From the NCBI GenBank assembly GCA_945878845.1, contig CAMCUB010000030.1, positions 1 to 43,461 on the forward strand: DNA of 43,461 nucleotides, in the 5' to 3' direction. How positions within the stretch are numbered: position 1 is the stretch's first letter; each line of letters starts with the position of its first letter. The position numbers were made by a program, and so were the translations under genes. The DNA is from Erythrobacter sanguineus. GTDB lineage: Bacteria > Pseudomonadota > Alphaproteobacteria > Sphingomonadales > Sphingomonadaceae. Of the stretch, positions 24,224 through 37,578 are shown one piece after another. The notes under the pieces are model-generated. The model saw only the letters and a program-made list of their open reading frames with translations. It was not told the DNA's origin and made no database searches.

Positions 24224-25471
24224 ATGAGCACATCCATCATCACACGCGTCCGTGACATCGTGGACAGCGGAAAGATGACCCGCGCCGGGCTTGCCCGTGC
24301 CGCCGGTCTCCATGCCAACACCCTGCGCGATGCGGCGGAGCCCGACTGGAATCCCACAGCGGAGACCCTACAAAAGCTCGAAATGTTTCTTGATTCCAAA
24401 GATCAACGCCCCGTTCTTGCCACGATTGATGAAATCATCGACGAGGCGCGCAACGGCCGGATGTATATCCTTGTCGACGATGAAGACCGCGAGAACGAGG
24501 GCGATCTCATCATCCCCGCGCAGATGGCCACCCCGCAGGCCATCAACTTCATGGCCACCCACGGGCGCGGGCTGATCTGCCTCGCGCTCACCAAGTACCG
24601 CGTCGATCACCTCGGCCTCACACCGATGAGCCGCAACAACAAGGAATCGATGCAGACCGCCTTCACCATTTCGATCGAGGCGAAGGAGGGCGTCACCACC
24701 GGCATCTCGGCGGCGGACCGCGCGCGCACCATCTCGGTTGCGATCGATGCGGCCAAGGGCGCCGACGATCTCGTCACCCCCGGCCACGTCTTCCCGCTGA
24801 TGGCGCGCGATGGCGGCACGCTGGTGCGCGCCGGGCACACCGAGGCGGCGGTCGATATCTCGCGGCTTGCCGGGCTCAACCCCTCGGGCGTGATCTGCGA
24901 GATCATGAACGAGGACGGGACCATGGCCCGGCTCGACGATCTCATCACCTTCGCGCGCAAGCACGACCTCAAGATCGGCACGATCCGCGACCTGATCGCC
25001 TACCGGATGCGCAACGATCACCTGGTCGAACGCCTCGGCGAGCGCGCCTTCACCTCCGATTACGGCGGCCAGTGGCGGATGATCACCTACCGCGACCGCG
25101 TAGCGGGTAGCGAGGCCTATGTCCTGCAAAAGGGCCACGTCATCCCCGGCGAGCCCACCCTCGCCCGCGTCCACCCGATCTCGGTGTTCGACGACATCCT
25201 CGGCCAGCCCGGCTCACGCAAGCGCACCCTCCAGCGCGCAATGCAGGCGGTGGGAGAGCATGGCTCGGGGGTGATCGTGATCCTCACCGGCCGCGTCGGC
25301 ACCGGCGAATGGCAGGCGGGCGAGGAGCAGCGCAATATCGGCATCGGCTCGCAAATCCTCGCCGACCTCGGCATCTCCGAAATGGTGCTGCTCACCAACA
25401 GCCGCCCTGATCTGGTCGCGCTGGAAGGCTATGGCCTGACCATCACCGACTTCCACCCGATTCCGGAGTAA
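24224..25471 (+). CDS. ribB: 3,4-Dihydroxy-2-butanone-4-phosphate synthase with N-terminal HTH and degenerate RibA domain
   Basis: A 415-residue enzyme of riboflavin synthesis that makes the four-carbon unit from ribulose 5-phosphate. Residues 1-55 read as a helix-turn-helix ([20 protein letters not shown]). The RibB domain follows ([41 protein letters not shown]). From about residue 270 is a GTP cyclohydrolase II-like domain that lacks the zinc motif C-x10-C-x-C: the place reads [18 protein letters not shown]. So RibA activity is not expected, as in proteins termed RibBX. The ATG at 24224 is in frame with the upstream transglycosylase. It starts 6 bp before ribH ends this unit. Confidence 0.9.
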   Translation: MSTSIITRVRDIVDSGKMTRAGLARAAGLHANTLRDAAEPDWNPTAETLQKLEMFLDSKDQRPVLATIDEIIDEARNGRMYILVDDEDRENEGDLIIPAQMATPQAINFMATHGRGLICLALTKYRVDHLGLTPMSRNNKESMQTAFTISIEAKEGVTTGISAADRARTISVAIDAAKGADDLVTPGHVFPLMARDGGTLVRAGHTEAAVDISRLAGLNPSGVICEIMNEDGTMARLDDLITFARKHDLKIGTIRDLIAYRMRNDHLVERLGERAFTSDYGGQWRMITYRDRVAGSEAYVLQKGHVIPGEPTLARVHPISVFDDILGQPGSRKRTLQRAMQAVGEHGSGVIVILTGRVGTGEWQAGEEQRNIGIGSQILADLGISEMVLLTNSRPDLVALEGYGLTITDFHPIPE

Positions 25472-25476
25472 TTCCC

Positions 25477-25896
25477 ATGGCCGACATCCTCATCGTCGAA
25501 GCGCGCTTCTACGCCCACCTCAACGACATGCTGATCGCCGGCGCCCGCGCCGCACTGGAAGCCAAGGGCCACAAGGTCGAGGTGCTGACCGTCCCTGGCG
25601 CGCTCGAGATCCCCGGCGCGATTGCGCTCGCGGCCGAGGCAGACCGCTATGACGCCTTTGTCGCCATCGGCGTGGTGATCCGCGGCGAGACCTACCATTT
25701 CGAGATCGTCGCAGGCGAAAGCGCGCGCGCGATCATGGCGCTCACCATGGACGGGATCGCAATCGGCAACGGCATCCTCACGGTCGAGAACGAGGACCAG
25801 GCGCTGGTCCGTGCCGACCCTGCACAGAAGGACAAGGGCGGCGAGGCGGCCAAGGCGGCGCTTGCGCTGCTTGCCCTGCAGGACCGCTTCGGTTGA
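25477..25896 (+). CDS. ribH: 6,7-Dimethyl-8-ribityllumazine synthase
   Basis: A 139-residue RibH, joining the RibB product with the pyrimidine intermediate to give lumazine. The N-terminal strand ([16 protein letters not shown]), [16 protein letters not shown] and the catalytic His in [16 protein letters not shown] are visible. It begins 5 bp after ribB, so the two steps are co-transcribed. The 100-bp stretch after its stop shows no gene. Length is near the short end of the family (about 150). Confidence 0.95.
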   Translation: MADILIVEARFYAHLNDMLIAGARAALEAKGHKVEVLTVPGALEIPGAIALAAEADRYDAFVAIGVVIRGETYHFEIVAGESARAIMALTMDGIAIGNGILTVENEDQALVRADPAQKDKGGEAAKAALALLALQDRFG

Positions 25897-26061
25897 TATT
25901 TGCGGCTCCGCGCGTCCCGCTCTGGAGCGTGAACGCCGCTACGTAGTTTCCCTCTGTAGATTTCCATAGGGCATTAACGCGATATCACCCCCGTCTCCGG
26001 GGCCATGCACGCCATGTGCGGGCACCCGGGGAAGGGTTTGCGCTTGCTTGGGATCTTTACC

Positions 26062-26226
26062 GTGGAACACCTTATACCGACCGCGCCGGGCGATGCCCGC
26101 GTGCCTGCCGTCATCGCCGCGCTCGAGCGTGAACTCGCCATTCTCGACGCAATCGGTGCACACATTGCCGGCGCCTATCTTGATGCGGCCATCGACCAGC
26201 TACGTCGCGAGCAGGCGCGGCGCTGA
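26062..26226 (+). CDS. Small helical protein, unknown function
   Basis: A 54-residue protein beginning VEHLIPTAPGDARVPAVIAA and ending in a basic helix (AIDQLRREQARR). It is predicted to be one or two amphipathic helices, without signal or Cys. The GTG at 26062 was chosen because the protein-like part begins there and GGGA lies about 10 nt upstream; an in-frame ATG at 26005 would add 19 residues that look like intergenic translation. Codon use is normal for the window. I do not recognise a family. Confidence 0.55.
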   Translation: MEHLIPTAPGDARVPAVIAALERELAILDAIGAHIAGAYLDAAIDQLRREQARR

Positions 26227-26368
26227 GGCGAGCGCGTCTTGCGGATTTCCCTCATAAAAAGAACGCACTGAGTATTCACCCTTAAAGCCAACCAGATCGG
26301 ATGTTCTTACATCGGGATCCATAGGCATTCCCCTGCGGGCACCGCCCCGGGCTCCTGAAGGTGGATCG

Positions 26369-26920
26369 ATGGGCGAGATGAGGCACGACACCGGCCAGAT
26401 TATCGCAGGCGCAGGCTTGGGCGCAGACATGGGCTTGGGCACAGGGTTGGGCAACGGCGATGCCGCGCTGCTGTTCCACCCCCTCGCCGACGAGTTGATG
26501 GCCATCGCTGCGCGCTTGCGCGAAGCCGCGGAAGGCGGCGCGGGGGGCGAGACCGCCGAAATGCCGTCCGCTCGCCCTGCCCGCCCGGCGCGCAGCCACC
26601 TCGCCCTCGCCCGCAAGACCTATGCCCTGCGCCGCAAGCGCGCGAGCCTTTTCGCCAATCCCGACCTGTTCGGAGAACCGGCCTGGGACATCCTGCTCGA
26701 CCTCTACATCGCCGCCGGAGAGGGCAAGCCCGTCTCGGTCTCGAGCGCGTGCATCGGCTCGTCCGCGCCCGCCACCACCGGGCTGCGCTGGCTCGGCGTG
26801 CTGGCTGACGAGGGGCTGGTGGTGCGGGAGAATGACGCGGAAGATCATCGCCGCGTGCTCGTCAGGCTGACGCCTTCGGGGCAGGCGGCGATGAACCGGT
26901 TCTTCGACGCGGTGGACTAA
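26369..26920 (+). CDS. MarR-like winged-helix transcriptional regulator
   Basis: A 183-residue protein. The first 75 residues are low-complexity (Gly, Ala, Pro); the rest is a winged helix of MarR style: FGEPAWDILLDLYIAAGEG, recognition helix SSAPATTGLRWLGVLADEGL, and the wing VRENDAEDHRRVLVRLTPSG. A Shine-Dalgarno AAGGTGG precedes the ATG at 26369. Its stop is 6 bp from the end of the convergent enolase gene. The ligand and targets are unknown. Confidence 0.85.
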   Translation: MGEMRHDTGQIIAGAGLGADMGLGTGLGNGDAALLFHPLADELMAIAARLREAAEGGAGGETAEMPSARPARPARSHLALARKTYALRRKRASLFANPDLFGEPAWDILLDLYIAAGEGKPVSVSSACIGSSAPATTGLRWLGVLADEGLVVRENDAEDHRRVLVRLTPSGQAAMNRFFDAVD

Positions 26921-26926
26921 GCGAGC

Positions 26927-28237
<1,311 letters not shown>

Positions 28238-28404
28238 TTAGGGTGTTAAGACACTCGGCCCCTATGGTATTGGGCAGGTCATGATTCTGGCTTGATGCGA
28301 CCTGTTGACAGCCGCCTTGCGTGACGTCCCTATGCGTGAGGCAGGCCTTGCGCAAGCGGCTGCACAAGGGCACCGGATCGACCTGAAAGAGATGGAGACC
28401 TTCG

Positions 28405-29031
28405 ATGGCTGACACCACCCCGAACGACAAAGCTGCGGCAAAGAAGACCCCGGCCAAGCCCGCCAAGGGCGGGGCTGCAAAGTCCGAAGGCCCCGTCAAG
28501 GCCGCCTCGCGCAAGACCGCCGCAACCGCCAAGGCCCCCGACGCTGCGCCCTCTGACGCGGCCCACGCCTCGACGCAGGTGATCGAGGCCAAGAGCCGCT
28601 TCAACGCCGCTCTCGAAGAAGCCAAGGCGGGCGCTGCCGCGCTGCGCACCGAGGCCGAGAACCGGCTCACCGCGGTCAGCGGTCAGGCCAAGGGCAAGAG
28701 CAGCGATCTGGTCGCCGACGCCCGCGGCAAGGCCGGCGAACTTGCGGTCGAGGGCAAGCAGGTGGCGAGCGACGCCATCGCCTCGCTCGGCAAGGTGGTG
28801 GGCGACACCGCTCCGCAGATCGACGAGAAGCTCGGGCAGCAATATGGCGACTACGCCCGCAAGGCCTCGCGCACGCTTCAGGAAACCTCGGCCAAGCTCG
28901 AAACCAAGAGCGTCGAGGAACTGGGCGAGGATGCGCGCGAGATGGTGCGCAAGAGCCCCGGCGTCGCGGTCGGCGTGGCGGCAGTGGTCGGCTTCTTCCT
29001 CGCGCGGCTGCTGGGCGGCAAGCGGCGCTGA
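28405..29031 (+). CDS. YqjD/ElaB-like (DUF883) membrane-anchored protein
   Basis: A 208-residue protein with a Lys/Ala/Pro-rich N-terminal third (KKTPAKPAKGGAAKSEGPVK), a long helical middle (AALEEAKAGAAALRTEAENR) and one C-terminal membrane segment with a glycine zipper (PGVAVGVAAVVGFFLARLLG). This is the layout of YqjD/ElaB proteins, which are tail-anchored and some of which bind ribosomes in stationary phase. A TTGACA box lies at 28305-28310 upstream without a clear -10. GGAG precedes the ATG. It opens a four-gene rightward cluster. Confidence 0.8.
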   Translation: MADTTPNDKAAAKKTPAKPAKGGAAKSEGPVKAASRKTAATAKAPDAAPSDAAHASTQVIEAKSRFNAALEEAKAGAAALRTEAENRLTAVSGQAKGKSSDLVADARGKAGELAVEGKQVASDAIASLGKVVGDTAPQIDEKLGQQYGDYARKASRTLQETSAKLETKSVEELGEDAREMVRKSPGVAVGVAAVVGFFLARLLGGKRR

Positions 29032-29055
29032 AGCCTTCCGCTGGGAACCGAGGCC

Positions 29056-29478
29056 ATGGCTGATATCGACCCCGGCCTTGCGCGGCCGCAGGATGGCGCT
29101 CCGACTGAGCCCGAAGCGGCGCCCGAGGCACCCGACACCACCCTCTCGGGCCTGCGCGACGATGTGACTGCGCTGGTCGAGGACGCGCGCAATTATGCCG
29201 AGGCCGAGATCGGCTTCCAGAAGACCCGCGCCGCGCTCGCCGGCAAGCACGGCGCGCGCGCGCTGGTCCTGCTGGTGCTGGCGATGGTGCTGCTCAACCT
29301 TGCGCTGATCGCGCTGGCGGTGGGCGCGGTGATTGCGCTCGCTCCGCTGGTGACGATCTGGGGAGCGATCGCCATCGTGGTCGGGGTGCTGCTGCTGGGC
29401 GTCGCGCTGCTGGTCGCGGCCGCGGTGAGGGACGGCAAGATGATCGGCGCGATGTTCGGCGGAGGAGAAGGATCATGA
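29056..29478 (+). CDS. YqjE-like phage-holin-family membrane protein
   Basis: A 140-residue protein with two membrane helices in the second half (ALVLLVLAMVLLNLALIALA and APLVTIWGAIAIVVGVLLLG) after an acidic N-terminus and the conserved EIGFQKTRAALAGKHG. It fits the holin superfamily III/YqjE (DUF1469) pattern. Genes of this type commonly follow a YqjD gene, as here (24 bp apart). Its stop overlaps the next start. Confidence 0.85.
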   Translation: MADIDPGLARPQDGAPTEPEAAPEAPDTTLSGLRDDVTALVEDARNYAEAEIGFQKTRAALAGKHGARALVLLVLAMVLLNLALIALAVGAVIALAPLVTIWGAIAIVVGVLLLGVALLVAAAVRDGKMIGAMFGGGEGS

Positions 29479-29861
29479 CCCGCCTCCCCGACCGTTTCAT
29501 CGAAGACCGCCAGCTTCGCGACAGCGCACGCGCGGTGCTCACCGAGGACATTGACCGCCTACGCGACAGCCTTGCGGAGCAGGGCATCGCGAGCCGCGTC
29601 TCGACTGGCGTCACCTCGACCATCTCCGGCCACATCCGCAGCGGCGCGCGCGACGTGCTCGCCGAAGCGCGCGTGCAGGCGGGCGCGCGCAAGGGGCTGA
29701 TCGCCGGGATCATTGCGGCAATCGTGCTGTTCCTCGCCCGCGGGCCGATCCTCGAATGGATCGAAGAGCTGCTCGAAAGCGATTTCGAAGACGACGACGA
29801 ATTGACCACACCGGAAGCGCCCAACACCCCCGCCGGCCCTTCCGAAGGAGACCCCGCATGA
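29475..29861 (+). CDS. Small membrane protein of the YqjD/YqjE cluster
   Basis: A 128-residue protein: a helical N-terminal half (DSARAVLTEDIDRLRDSLAE), one membrane segment (GLIAGIIAAIVLFLARGPIL) and an acidic disordered tail (SDFEDDDELTTPEAPNTPAG). The start overlaps the upstream gene by 4 bp and its stop overlaps the next by 4 bp, so the cluster is translationally coupled. The family is not recognised; a structural role at the envelope is a guess. Confidence 0.78.
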   Translation: MTRLPDRFIEDRQLRDSARAVLTEDIDRLRDSLAEQGIASRVSTGVTSTISGHIRSGARDVLAEARVQAGARKGLIAGIIAAIVLFLARGPILEWIEELLESDFEDDDELTTPEAPNTPAGPSEGDPA

Positions 29862-30427
29862 CCGATACCCCCGCCGACTCCCAGCGCGATGTCCTGCGCG
29901 TCCGCATCGAGGCGGCCGAGCGCCGCAATGCCGAGAAGACCCTCGCCGACCAGGCGCGTGCCGCCGCCGATGCCGCGATCGACTTCACCCGCGCCAACCC
30001 GCTGACGGTGATCGGCGGGGCGGTCGCCTTCGGCCTCGTCATCGGCCTCCTCACCCGCCCCGGTCGCCGGGTCGCGGGCCGCGCGATCCATTCGGCGGGC
30101 GATGCGATCTCGGGCGCGGCTTCGAGCGCGAGTTCGGGCGTCAAGAGCATCACCGCGCGCGGCGGATCGCGGCTTGGGCAGCTGATCGGCGAAGCAGCGG
30201 TGGCCTATGCCATGACCGTGATCGACGACGTGCTCGAGGCCGCGCGTGAAAGCAAGGAGCGCGCCGAGGATCTGGGTGAGGCCGCCGGCACGCAGGCGAA
30301 GAAGCTTTCGGCCAGCGCCTCGGATGCAGCAGGCTCGGCAGCGGACAACACCCGCACGCTGGCCCGCAAGACCCGCGATGCCGCGCTCGGCGTGGTGCGC
30401 GATATCCGGCGTCAGACCAAGGGCTGA
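29858..30427 (+). CDS. Helical YqjD-like membrane protein
   Basis: A 189-residue protein with a charged helical N-terminus (RVRIEAAERRNAEKTLADQA), a glycine-rich membrane segment (NPLTVIGGAVAFGLVIGLLT) and a long Ala/Ser/Lys helix to the C-terminus (ASDAAGSAADNTRTLARKTR). It again resembles DUF883 proteins, but with the membrane segment in the middle. The ATG at 29858 overlaps the preceding stop and follows GAAGGAG; the longer open frame upstream is not supported. Last gene of the cluster. Confidence 0.78.
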   Translation: MTDTPADSQRDVLRVRIEAAERRNAEKTLADQARAAADAAIDFTRANPLTVIGGAVAFGLVIGLLTRPGRRVAGRAIHSAGDAISGAASSASSGVKSITARGGSRLGQLIGEAAVAYAMTVIDDVLEAARESKERAEDLGEAAGTQAKKLSASASDAAGSAADNTRTLARKTRDAALGVVRDIRRQTKG

Positions 30428-30439
30428 CCTGCGCGCGGC

Positions 30440-30502
30440 GGGAGGAGGCTTGCCCTTGGCGCATGACGCGCTAAGGGGCGCGCATCCTTCCTCCCCAAGG
30501 GC
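30440..30502 (+). repeat. Overlapping inverted repeats ahead of the DUF4170 gene
   Basis: GGGAGGA (30440-30446) can pair with TCCTCCC (30489-30495). GCCCTTGG (30452-30459) can pair with CCAAGGGC (30495-30502). The second pair crosses the first, so they form either a pseudoknot-like fold or two exclusive hairpins. The AAGGG ribosome-binding site of the gene at 30511 lies within the last arm. Confidence 0.5.
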
Positions 30503-30510
30503 GCAAAGCA

Positions 30511-30741
30511 ATGGCAGAAACCACCCCCACCCAGCGGCTCCACCTCGTGATGGGCGGCCGCGTCAAGGATCCGAGCGGGATCGAGTTCCAGGACCCGGAG
30601 AGCATCCACGTCGTCGGCGTCTACAGCTCCTATGACGCGGCGGTCGATGCGTGGCGCGCGCAGGCGCAGCGCACGGTTGACGATGCGGAGATGAAATACG
30701 TGGTCGTCCATATCCACAAGCTGCTCACCCCCGAAGACTGA
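30511..30741 (+). CDS. DUF4170 family protein
   Basis: A 76-residue soluble protein; the stretch RLHLVMGGRVKDPSGIEFQD followed by IHVVGVYSSYDAAVDAWRAQ and YVVVHIHKLL is the DUF4170 pattern, small proteins widespread in alphaproteobacteria. Function is unknown. AAGGG lies about 9 nt before the ATG. It is followed 19 bp later by the acetyltransferase gene. Confidence 0.88.
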   Translation: MAETTPTQRLHLVMGGRVKDPSGIEFQDPESIHVVGVYSSYDAAVDAWRAQAQRTVDDAEMKYVVVHIHKLLTPED

Positions 30742-30760
30742 AGCGCAGAAGGCGCGCGGC

Positions 30761-31246
30761 GTGGACTATGCCATTCGCCCTGCCCGGCCTGGCGATGGCC
30801 CCGCGCTGACCGCGATAACCCTCGCGGCGATCCGCGGGACGGCAGCGGCTGCCTATACGCCCGAACAGGTCGAAGCGTGGTCCTCGCGGGTTGCGCAATC
30901 GGCGCGGATCGCGGGCGCCTTTGCGGGCGATCTCGTTCAGGTTGCGGTCGATCAAACGGATTGTCCTGTCGCCTATTGCGTGATGGAGACGGACGGGCAT
31001 CTCGACATGCTCTATTGCCACCCCGAACACGGTGGTCGCGGGCTGGGACGGCGCTTGCTGGCCGATGCGGAACGGGAAGCGTCGAGGCTCGGTCTCACGC
31101 GACTGTTTACCGAGGCGAGCGAGCTTGCCCGCCCGGTCTTCGCACGCGCGGGCTACGCCCTGCTTGGCCGGCGCGACTTCACAATCCCTTTCGAGGGCAG
31201 CGAGGTTGCGATCCACAATTACGCGATGGAAAAGCGCCTCGTCTGA
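30761..31246 (+). CDS. GNAT-family N-acetyltransferase
   Basis: A 161-residue GNAT fold. The acetyl-CoA loop is visible as CHPEHGGRGLGRRLLADAER (RGxGxxL type), followed by LTRLFTEASELARPVFARAG, the usual C-terminal half. It transfers an acetyl group to an amine; the substrate cannot be inferred. The start is GTG at 30761, giving MDYAIRPARPGDG, the normal GNAT beginning. No signal or membrane segment. Confidence 0.88.
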   Translation: MDYAIRPARPGDGPALTAITLAAIRGTAAAAYTPEQVEAWSSRVAQSARIAGAFAGDLVQVAVDQTDCPVAYCVMETDGHLDMLYCHPEHGGRGLGRRLLADAEREASRLGLTRLFTEASELARPVFARAGYALLGRRDFTIPFEGSEVAIHNYAMEKRLV

Positions 31247-31261
31247 GGCGGCTTGCGCGGA

Positions 31262-31549
31262 TTACCGCAAGGCGGCAGCCGCGGCCACAGCCCCGACCGC
31301 GATCAGCGCCAGAACCGCGCGCGTCCGGCGGTTGGAGCGGCGGCCCTGCCACAGCTCCTCATCGAGCCACCACTTGCCCTGCCCGTTGGTCTTGAGCACG
31401 TCGGCACCCTTCAACCGTTCGAAGGCGCGCTGGCGGCTGGGGCGTGCGGGGGCATAGGGGATGGCATCGGCCATGCTGACCGCGCCTGCTGCGATGAAGT
31501 GCGCGGCAACCTTGCGCTCGGAAAGCGGTCTGACCGGAAGGATGGCCAT
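31262..31549 (-). CDS. Small protein with C-terminal membrane segment, unknown
   Basis: A 95-residue protein: a soluble N-terminal part (ERKVAAHFIAAGAVSMADAI, then RQRAFERLKGADVLKTNGQG and WWLDEELWQ) that could be a small winged helix, then a basic stretch and one membrane segment (AVLALIAVGAVAAAAALR). It lies 23 bp after greA on the same strand. The family is not recognised. Confidence 0.7.
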   Translation of the reverse strand: MAILPVRPLSERKVAAHFIAAGAVSMADAIPYAPARPSRQRAFERLKGADVLKTNGQGKWWLDEELWQGRRSNRRTRAVLALIAVGAVAAAAALR

Positions 31550-31572
31550 GTCGCGCGCCCCCCTGTGAAGCG

Positions 31573-32049
31573 TCAGATGAACTCGATCTTGTCGACGAGG
31601 TAGAACTTCTCGCCCGAGGGCACCGTCACCTCGATCTCGTCACCCACCTGCTTGCCGATCAGCGCGCGGGCGAGCGGCGAGTTGTAGCTGATGCGGCCCT
31701 TGTTGGCGTCCGCTTCGGTCTGGCCGACGATCTGGTAGCGGATCGGCTTGTCGTTCTCGTCGAGCAAGGTGACCGTCGCACCGAACACCACCTTGTCACC
31801 CGACAGCGTGGTCGGATCGATGATCTGCGCGCGGCTGACCATATGCTCGATCTCGCCGATCATGGCTTCGACCTGACCCTGGCGTTCCTTGGCGGCGTGG
31901 TATTCGGCGTTTTCCGAAAGGTCGCCGTGAGCGCGCGCTTCCTCGATCGCCTCGACGATCCTCGGCCGCTCGTCACGCAGGACCTTGAGGTCGGCGGTAA
32001 GCCGCTCGTAACCCTCGGCCAGCATCGGGACCTTTTCCACCGTCGCCAT
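31573..32049 (-). CDS. greA: Transcription elongation factor GreA
   Basis: A 158-residue GreA: an N-terminal coiled coil (residues 1-75) whose tip holds the catalytic acidic residues ([18 protein letters not shown], Asp and Glu) and the C-terminal globular domain ([36 protein letters not shown]). It reactivates backtracked RNA polymerase by promoting transcript cleavage. It lies downstream of carB after 118 bp; that gap may hold its own promoter. Confidence 0.97.
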   Translation of the reverse strand: MATVEKVPMLAEGYERLTADLKVLRDERPRIVEAIEEARAHGDLSENAEYHAAKERQGQVEAMIGEIEHMVSRAQIIDPTTLSGDKVVFGATVTLLDENDKPIRYQIVGQTEADANKGRISYNSPLARALIGKQVGDEIEVTVPSGEKFYLVDKIEFI

Positions 32050-32167
32050 AGCTCTTGTCTTTCCGTTTGTCTTTCTCGCCCCGCCTGCCCCTCAGGGAAA
32101 AGAATGTTTTCAACGCCGTCCAAATGGCACGACGTCAAGCACTCTCATTTGTCGGGGGAGGTGTCAG

Positions 32168-35493
<3,326 letters not shown>

Positions 35494-35494
<1 letters not shown>

Positions 35495-36078
35495 CAGGAT
35501 TCCTGCTCGGCAAAGGCGAAGATGAGCTTGGTGTAGCGGTTCACGTAAGGCAGCACGTCGGGCTTGGAAGCCGCGGCGCCGAAGACAAAGGTGCAGTTGC
35601 GGCGGATGTCGATCATCCGGTCCCCGTCGCGTGCCATGATGTAGCTCAGCACATAGTAGGAGCGCGGCGTATTGCGGCGGCCGATGACATCGAGCTTTTT
35701 CACAGTCTCGGTGCCGCTGGTGAGGCGTTCGCTGTCGATGAAGCCTTGTTCCTTACGCTGATCGACCACGGCCTTGTGGCGCTTGGCGGGGTCGAAGTCC
35801 TCCTCGCTGAACGGGCCTTGGGACGCAGCGACGCGGCAATCCATCCGGCCCGCGACGGGATAGCGCGAGCCCTCGTCATGCTGCACGGGGCGCCAGAAGG
35901 TGAGGACGGGCAGGCCGGTATCGGCCGAGGCCTCGAGCGTCACCGAGCCATCACCCTGAAACGCCACGCCCTCTGCGATCTCCGCGCCGGGCCATTCGGT
36001 GACAGGCGCAGGGTTCTGGGCGAGCGCGGGCGCGGCCAGCAGCGGTGCGCACAACAGGAGGACGCGGCGGCTAGTCAT
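35494..36078 (-). CDS. Exported protein of unknown function between carA and carB
   Basis: A 194-residue protein with a signal peptide ([20 protein letters not shown], then QNP). The mature part has [40 protein letters not shown] and [11 protein letters not shown], with two Cys that could form a disulfide. The start at 36078 was chosen because the signal peptide begins there; the longer frame upstream overlaps the next gene. It overlaps its neighbours on both sides, so it is translationally coupled to carB. The family is not recognised. Confidence 0.75.
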
Positions 36079-36400
36079 CGGTCGTGTATTTGGCGTTGCC
36101 GACGAAGCCGAACTTCGTGGTGCCTGATTTCTTGATGTACTCAAGCACGCAAACCGAGGCTTCGTAATCGGCTTCGGGGTTCGGTTCGAAGATGACGTCG
36201 CCGTTCGGCTTTACCGTGAGTTCCATGTCCTTGGCCTTGCACTCACGCAGAATCGCATCGGCGTCAGCTTGCTGGAAGCCATCCGAGAAATCGATTTTGC
36301 CCGGCAGATCTATGGAGACGGAATGGGTAACTGGCTTGCATGCCATCGCCGCAAGAGGCGCTGTGAGCACTAGCGCAATGATGTGAAGCTTGTCCCTCAC
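36071..36400 (-). CDS. Small exported protein between carA and carB
   Basis: A 109-residue protein with a signal-like start (MRDKLHIIALVLTAPLAAMA, then C) that could be a lipoprotein, though AMAC is a poor lipobox. The mature part (FSDGFQQADADAILRECKAK, MELTVKPNGDVIFEPNPEAD) is acidic and unrecognised; it has two further Cys. It overlaps the carA stop by 4 bp and the next gene by 8 bp. Confidence 0.7.
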   Translation of the reverse strand: MRDKLHIIALVLTAPLAAMACKPVTHSVSIDLPGKIDFSDGFQQADADAILRECKAKDMELTVKPNGDVIFEPNPEADYEASVCVLEYIKKSGTTKFGFVGNAKYTTDD

Positions 36401-37578
36401 CCCAGCCCCCCCACGAATTTCTCGAACAGGTAAAAGCTATCCTGCGGCCCCGGCGATGCCTCAGGGTGATACTGCACCGCAAAGGCGCGCTTGCCCTTGA
36501 TCGCGATGCCGCAATTCGTCCCGTCAAACAGCGACACATGCGTTTGCTCGACATTCTCGGGCAAGGTCGCCGCGTCCACCGCGAAGCCGTGGTTCATCGA
36601 GGTGATCTCGACCAGCCCCGAGGTCTCCCCCCATCCCTCGCCGACGCGCTGGACGGGGTGGTTTGCGCCGCGGTGACCCTGGTGCATCTTGATGGTCTTG
36701 GCGCCCGCGGCCAGCGCGAGCATCTGGTGGCCGAGGCAGATGCCGAACAGCGGGACGTCGGCGTCGAGCAACGCCTTGATCACCGGCACGGCATATTCGC
36801 CGGTCGCCGCCGGATCACCCGGCCCGTTGGAGAGGAACACGCCGTCGGGCTGAAGGGCCATGACCTCGTCGAAGCTCGTCTTCGCGGGCACAACCGTGAC
36901 TTTCGCCCCCGCCTTCACGAGGTTCCGAAAAATGTTGTCCTTGGCGCCGTAATCGATCGCGACCACATGCGGCTTCGCATCAAAGGGCGCGCGGCCGTAG
37001 CCCTTGCCGAGCGTCCATGCGCCGCCGCCCCATTGCTCGTCGCCCTCGCGGGTCACGCGGATCGCGAGGTCCATGCCCTCAAGCCCCGGCCAGCCCTGAG
37101 CGCGCTCCAGCAGCGCGGGAATGTCGAACTTGCCGTCGGGCGCATGGGCGATCACCGCATTGGGCGCGCCGGTCTGGCGGATGCTGCGGGTGAGCGCGCG
37201 GGTGTCGATCCCCGAAAGGCCGATCTTGCCGTTGCGTACCATCCAGTCGACGAAACGTTCGATCGAACGGAAGCTCGAAGGCTCGGTCACATCCTCGCGC
37301 ACCACGCAGCCGACTGCGCCCTCGACCTTGCTCTCGATATCCTCGCCATTGGCGCCGACATTGCCGATATGCGGGAAGGTGAAGGTGACGATCTGCGCTG
37401 CATAGGAGGGATCGGTCATCACCTCCTGATAGCCGGTCATCGCGGTGTTGAAGCACACCTCGCCGACCGCCGAGCCGACCACGCCGAAGCCCCGGCCCCA
37501 GACCACGGTGCCGTCGGCCAGAACCAGAACGCCGGTTGCCCCTGAAGGTTGCGCGCGAGTAGATGCGGGGTCGGCCAT
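36397..37578 (-). CDS. carA: Carbamoyl-phosphate synthase small subunit
   Basis: A 393-residue glutamine amidotransferase subunit. The N-terminal CarA domain (VLADGTVVWGRGFGVVGSAV; FNTAMTGYQEVMTDPSYA) is followed by a class I GATase domain with the nucleophile Cys in FGICLGHQMLALAAG and the His/Glu pair in QYHPEASPGPQD. It supplies ammonia to CarB. The ATG at 37578 begins MADPAST; the extra residues upstream of it are not supported. First gene of the leftward car block. Confidence 0.96.
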   Translation of the reverse strand: MADPASTRAQPSGATGVLVLADGTVVWGRGFGVVGSAVGEVCFNTAMTGYQEVMTDPSYAAQIVTFTFPHIGNVGANGEDIESKVEGAVGCVVREDVTEPSSFRSIERFVDWMVRNGKIGLSGIDTRALTRSIRQTGAPNAVIAHAPDGKFDIPALLERAQGWPGLEGMDLAIRVTREGDEQWGGGAWTLGKGYGRAPFDAKPHVVAIDYGAKDNIFRNLVKAGAKVTVVPAKTSFDEVMALQPDGVFLSNGPGDPAATGEYAVPVIKALLDADVPLFGICLGHQMLALAAGAKTIKMHQGHRGANHPVQRVGEGWGETSGLVEITSMNHGFAVDAATLPENVEQTHVSLFDGTNCGIAIKGKRAFAVQYHPEASPGPQDSFYLFEKFVGGLG

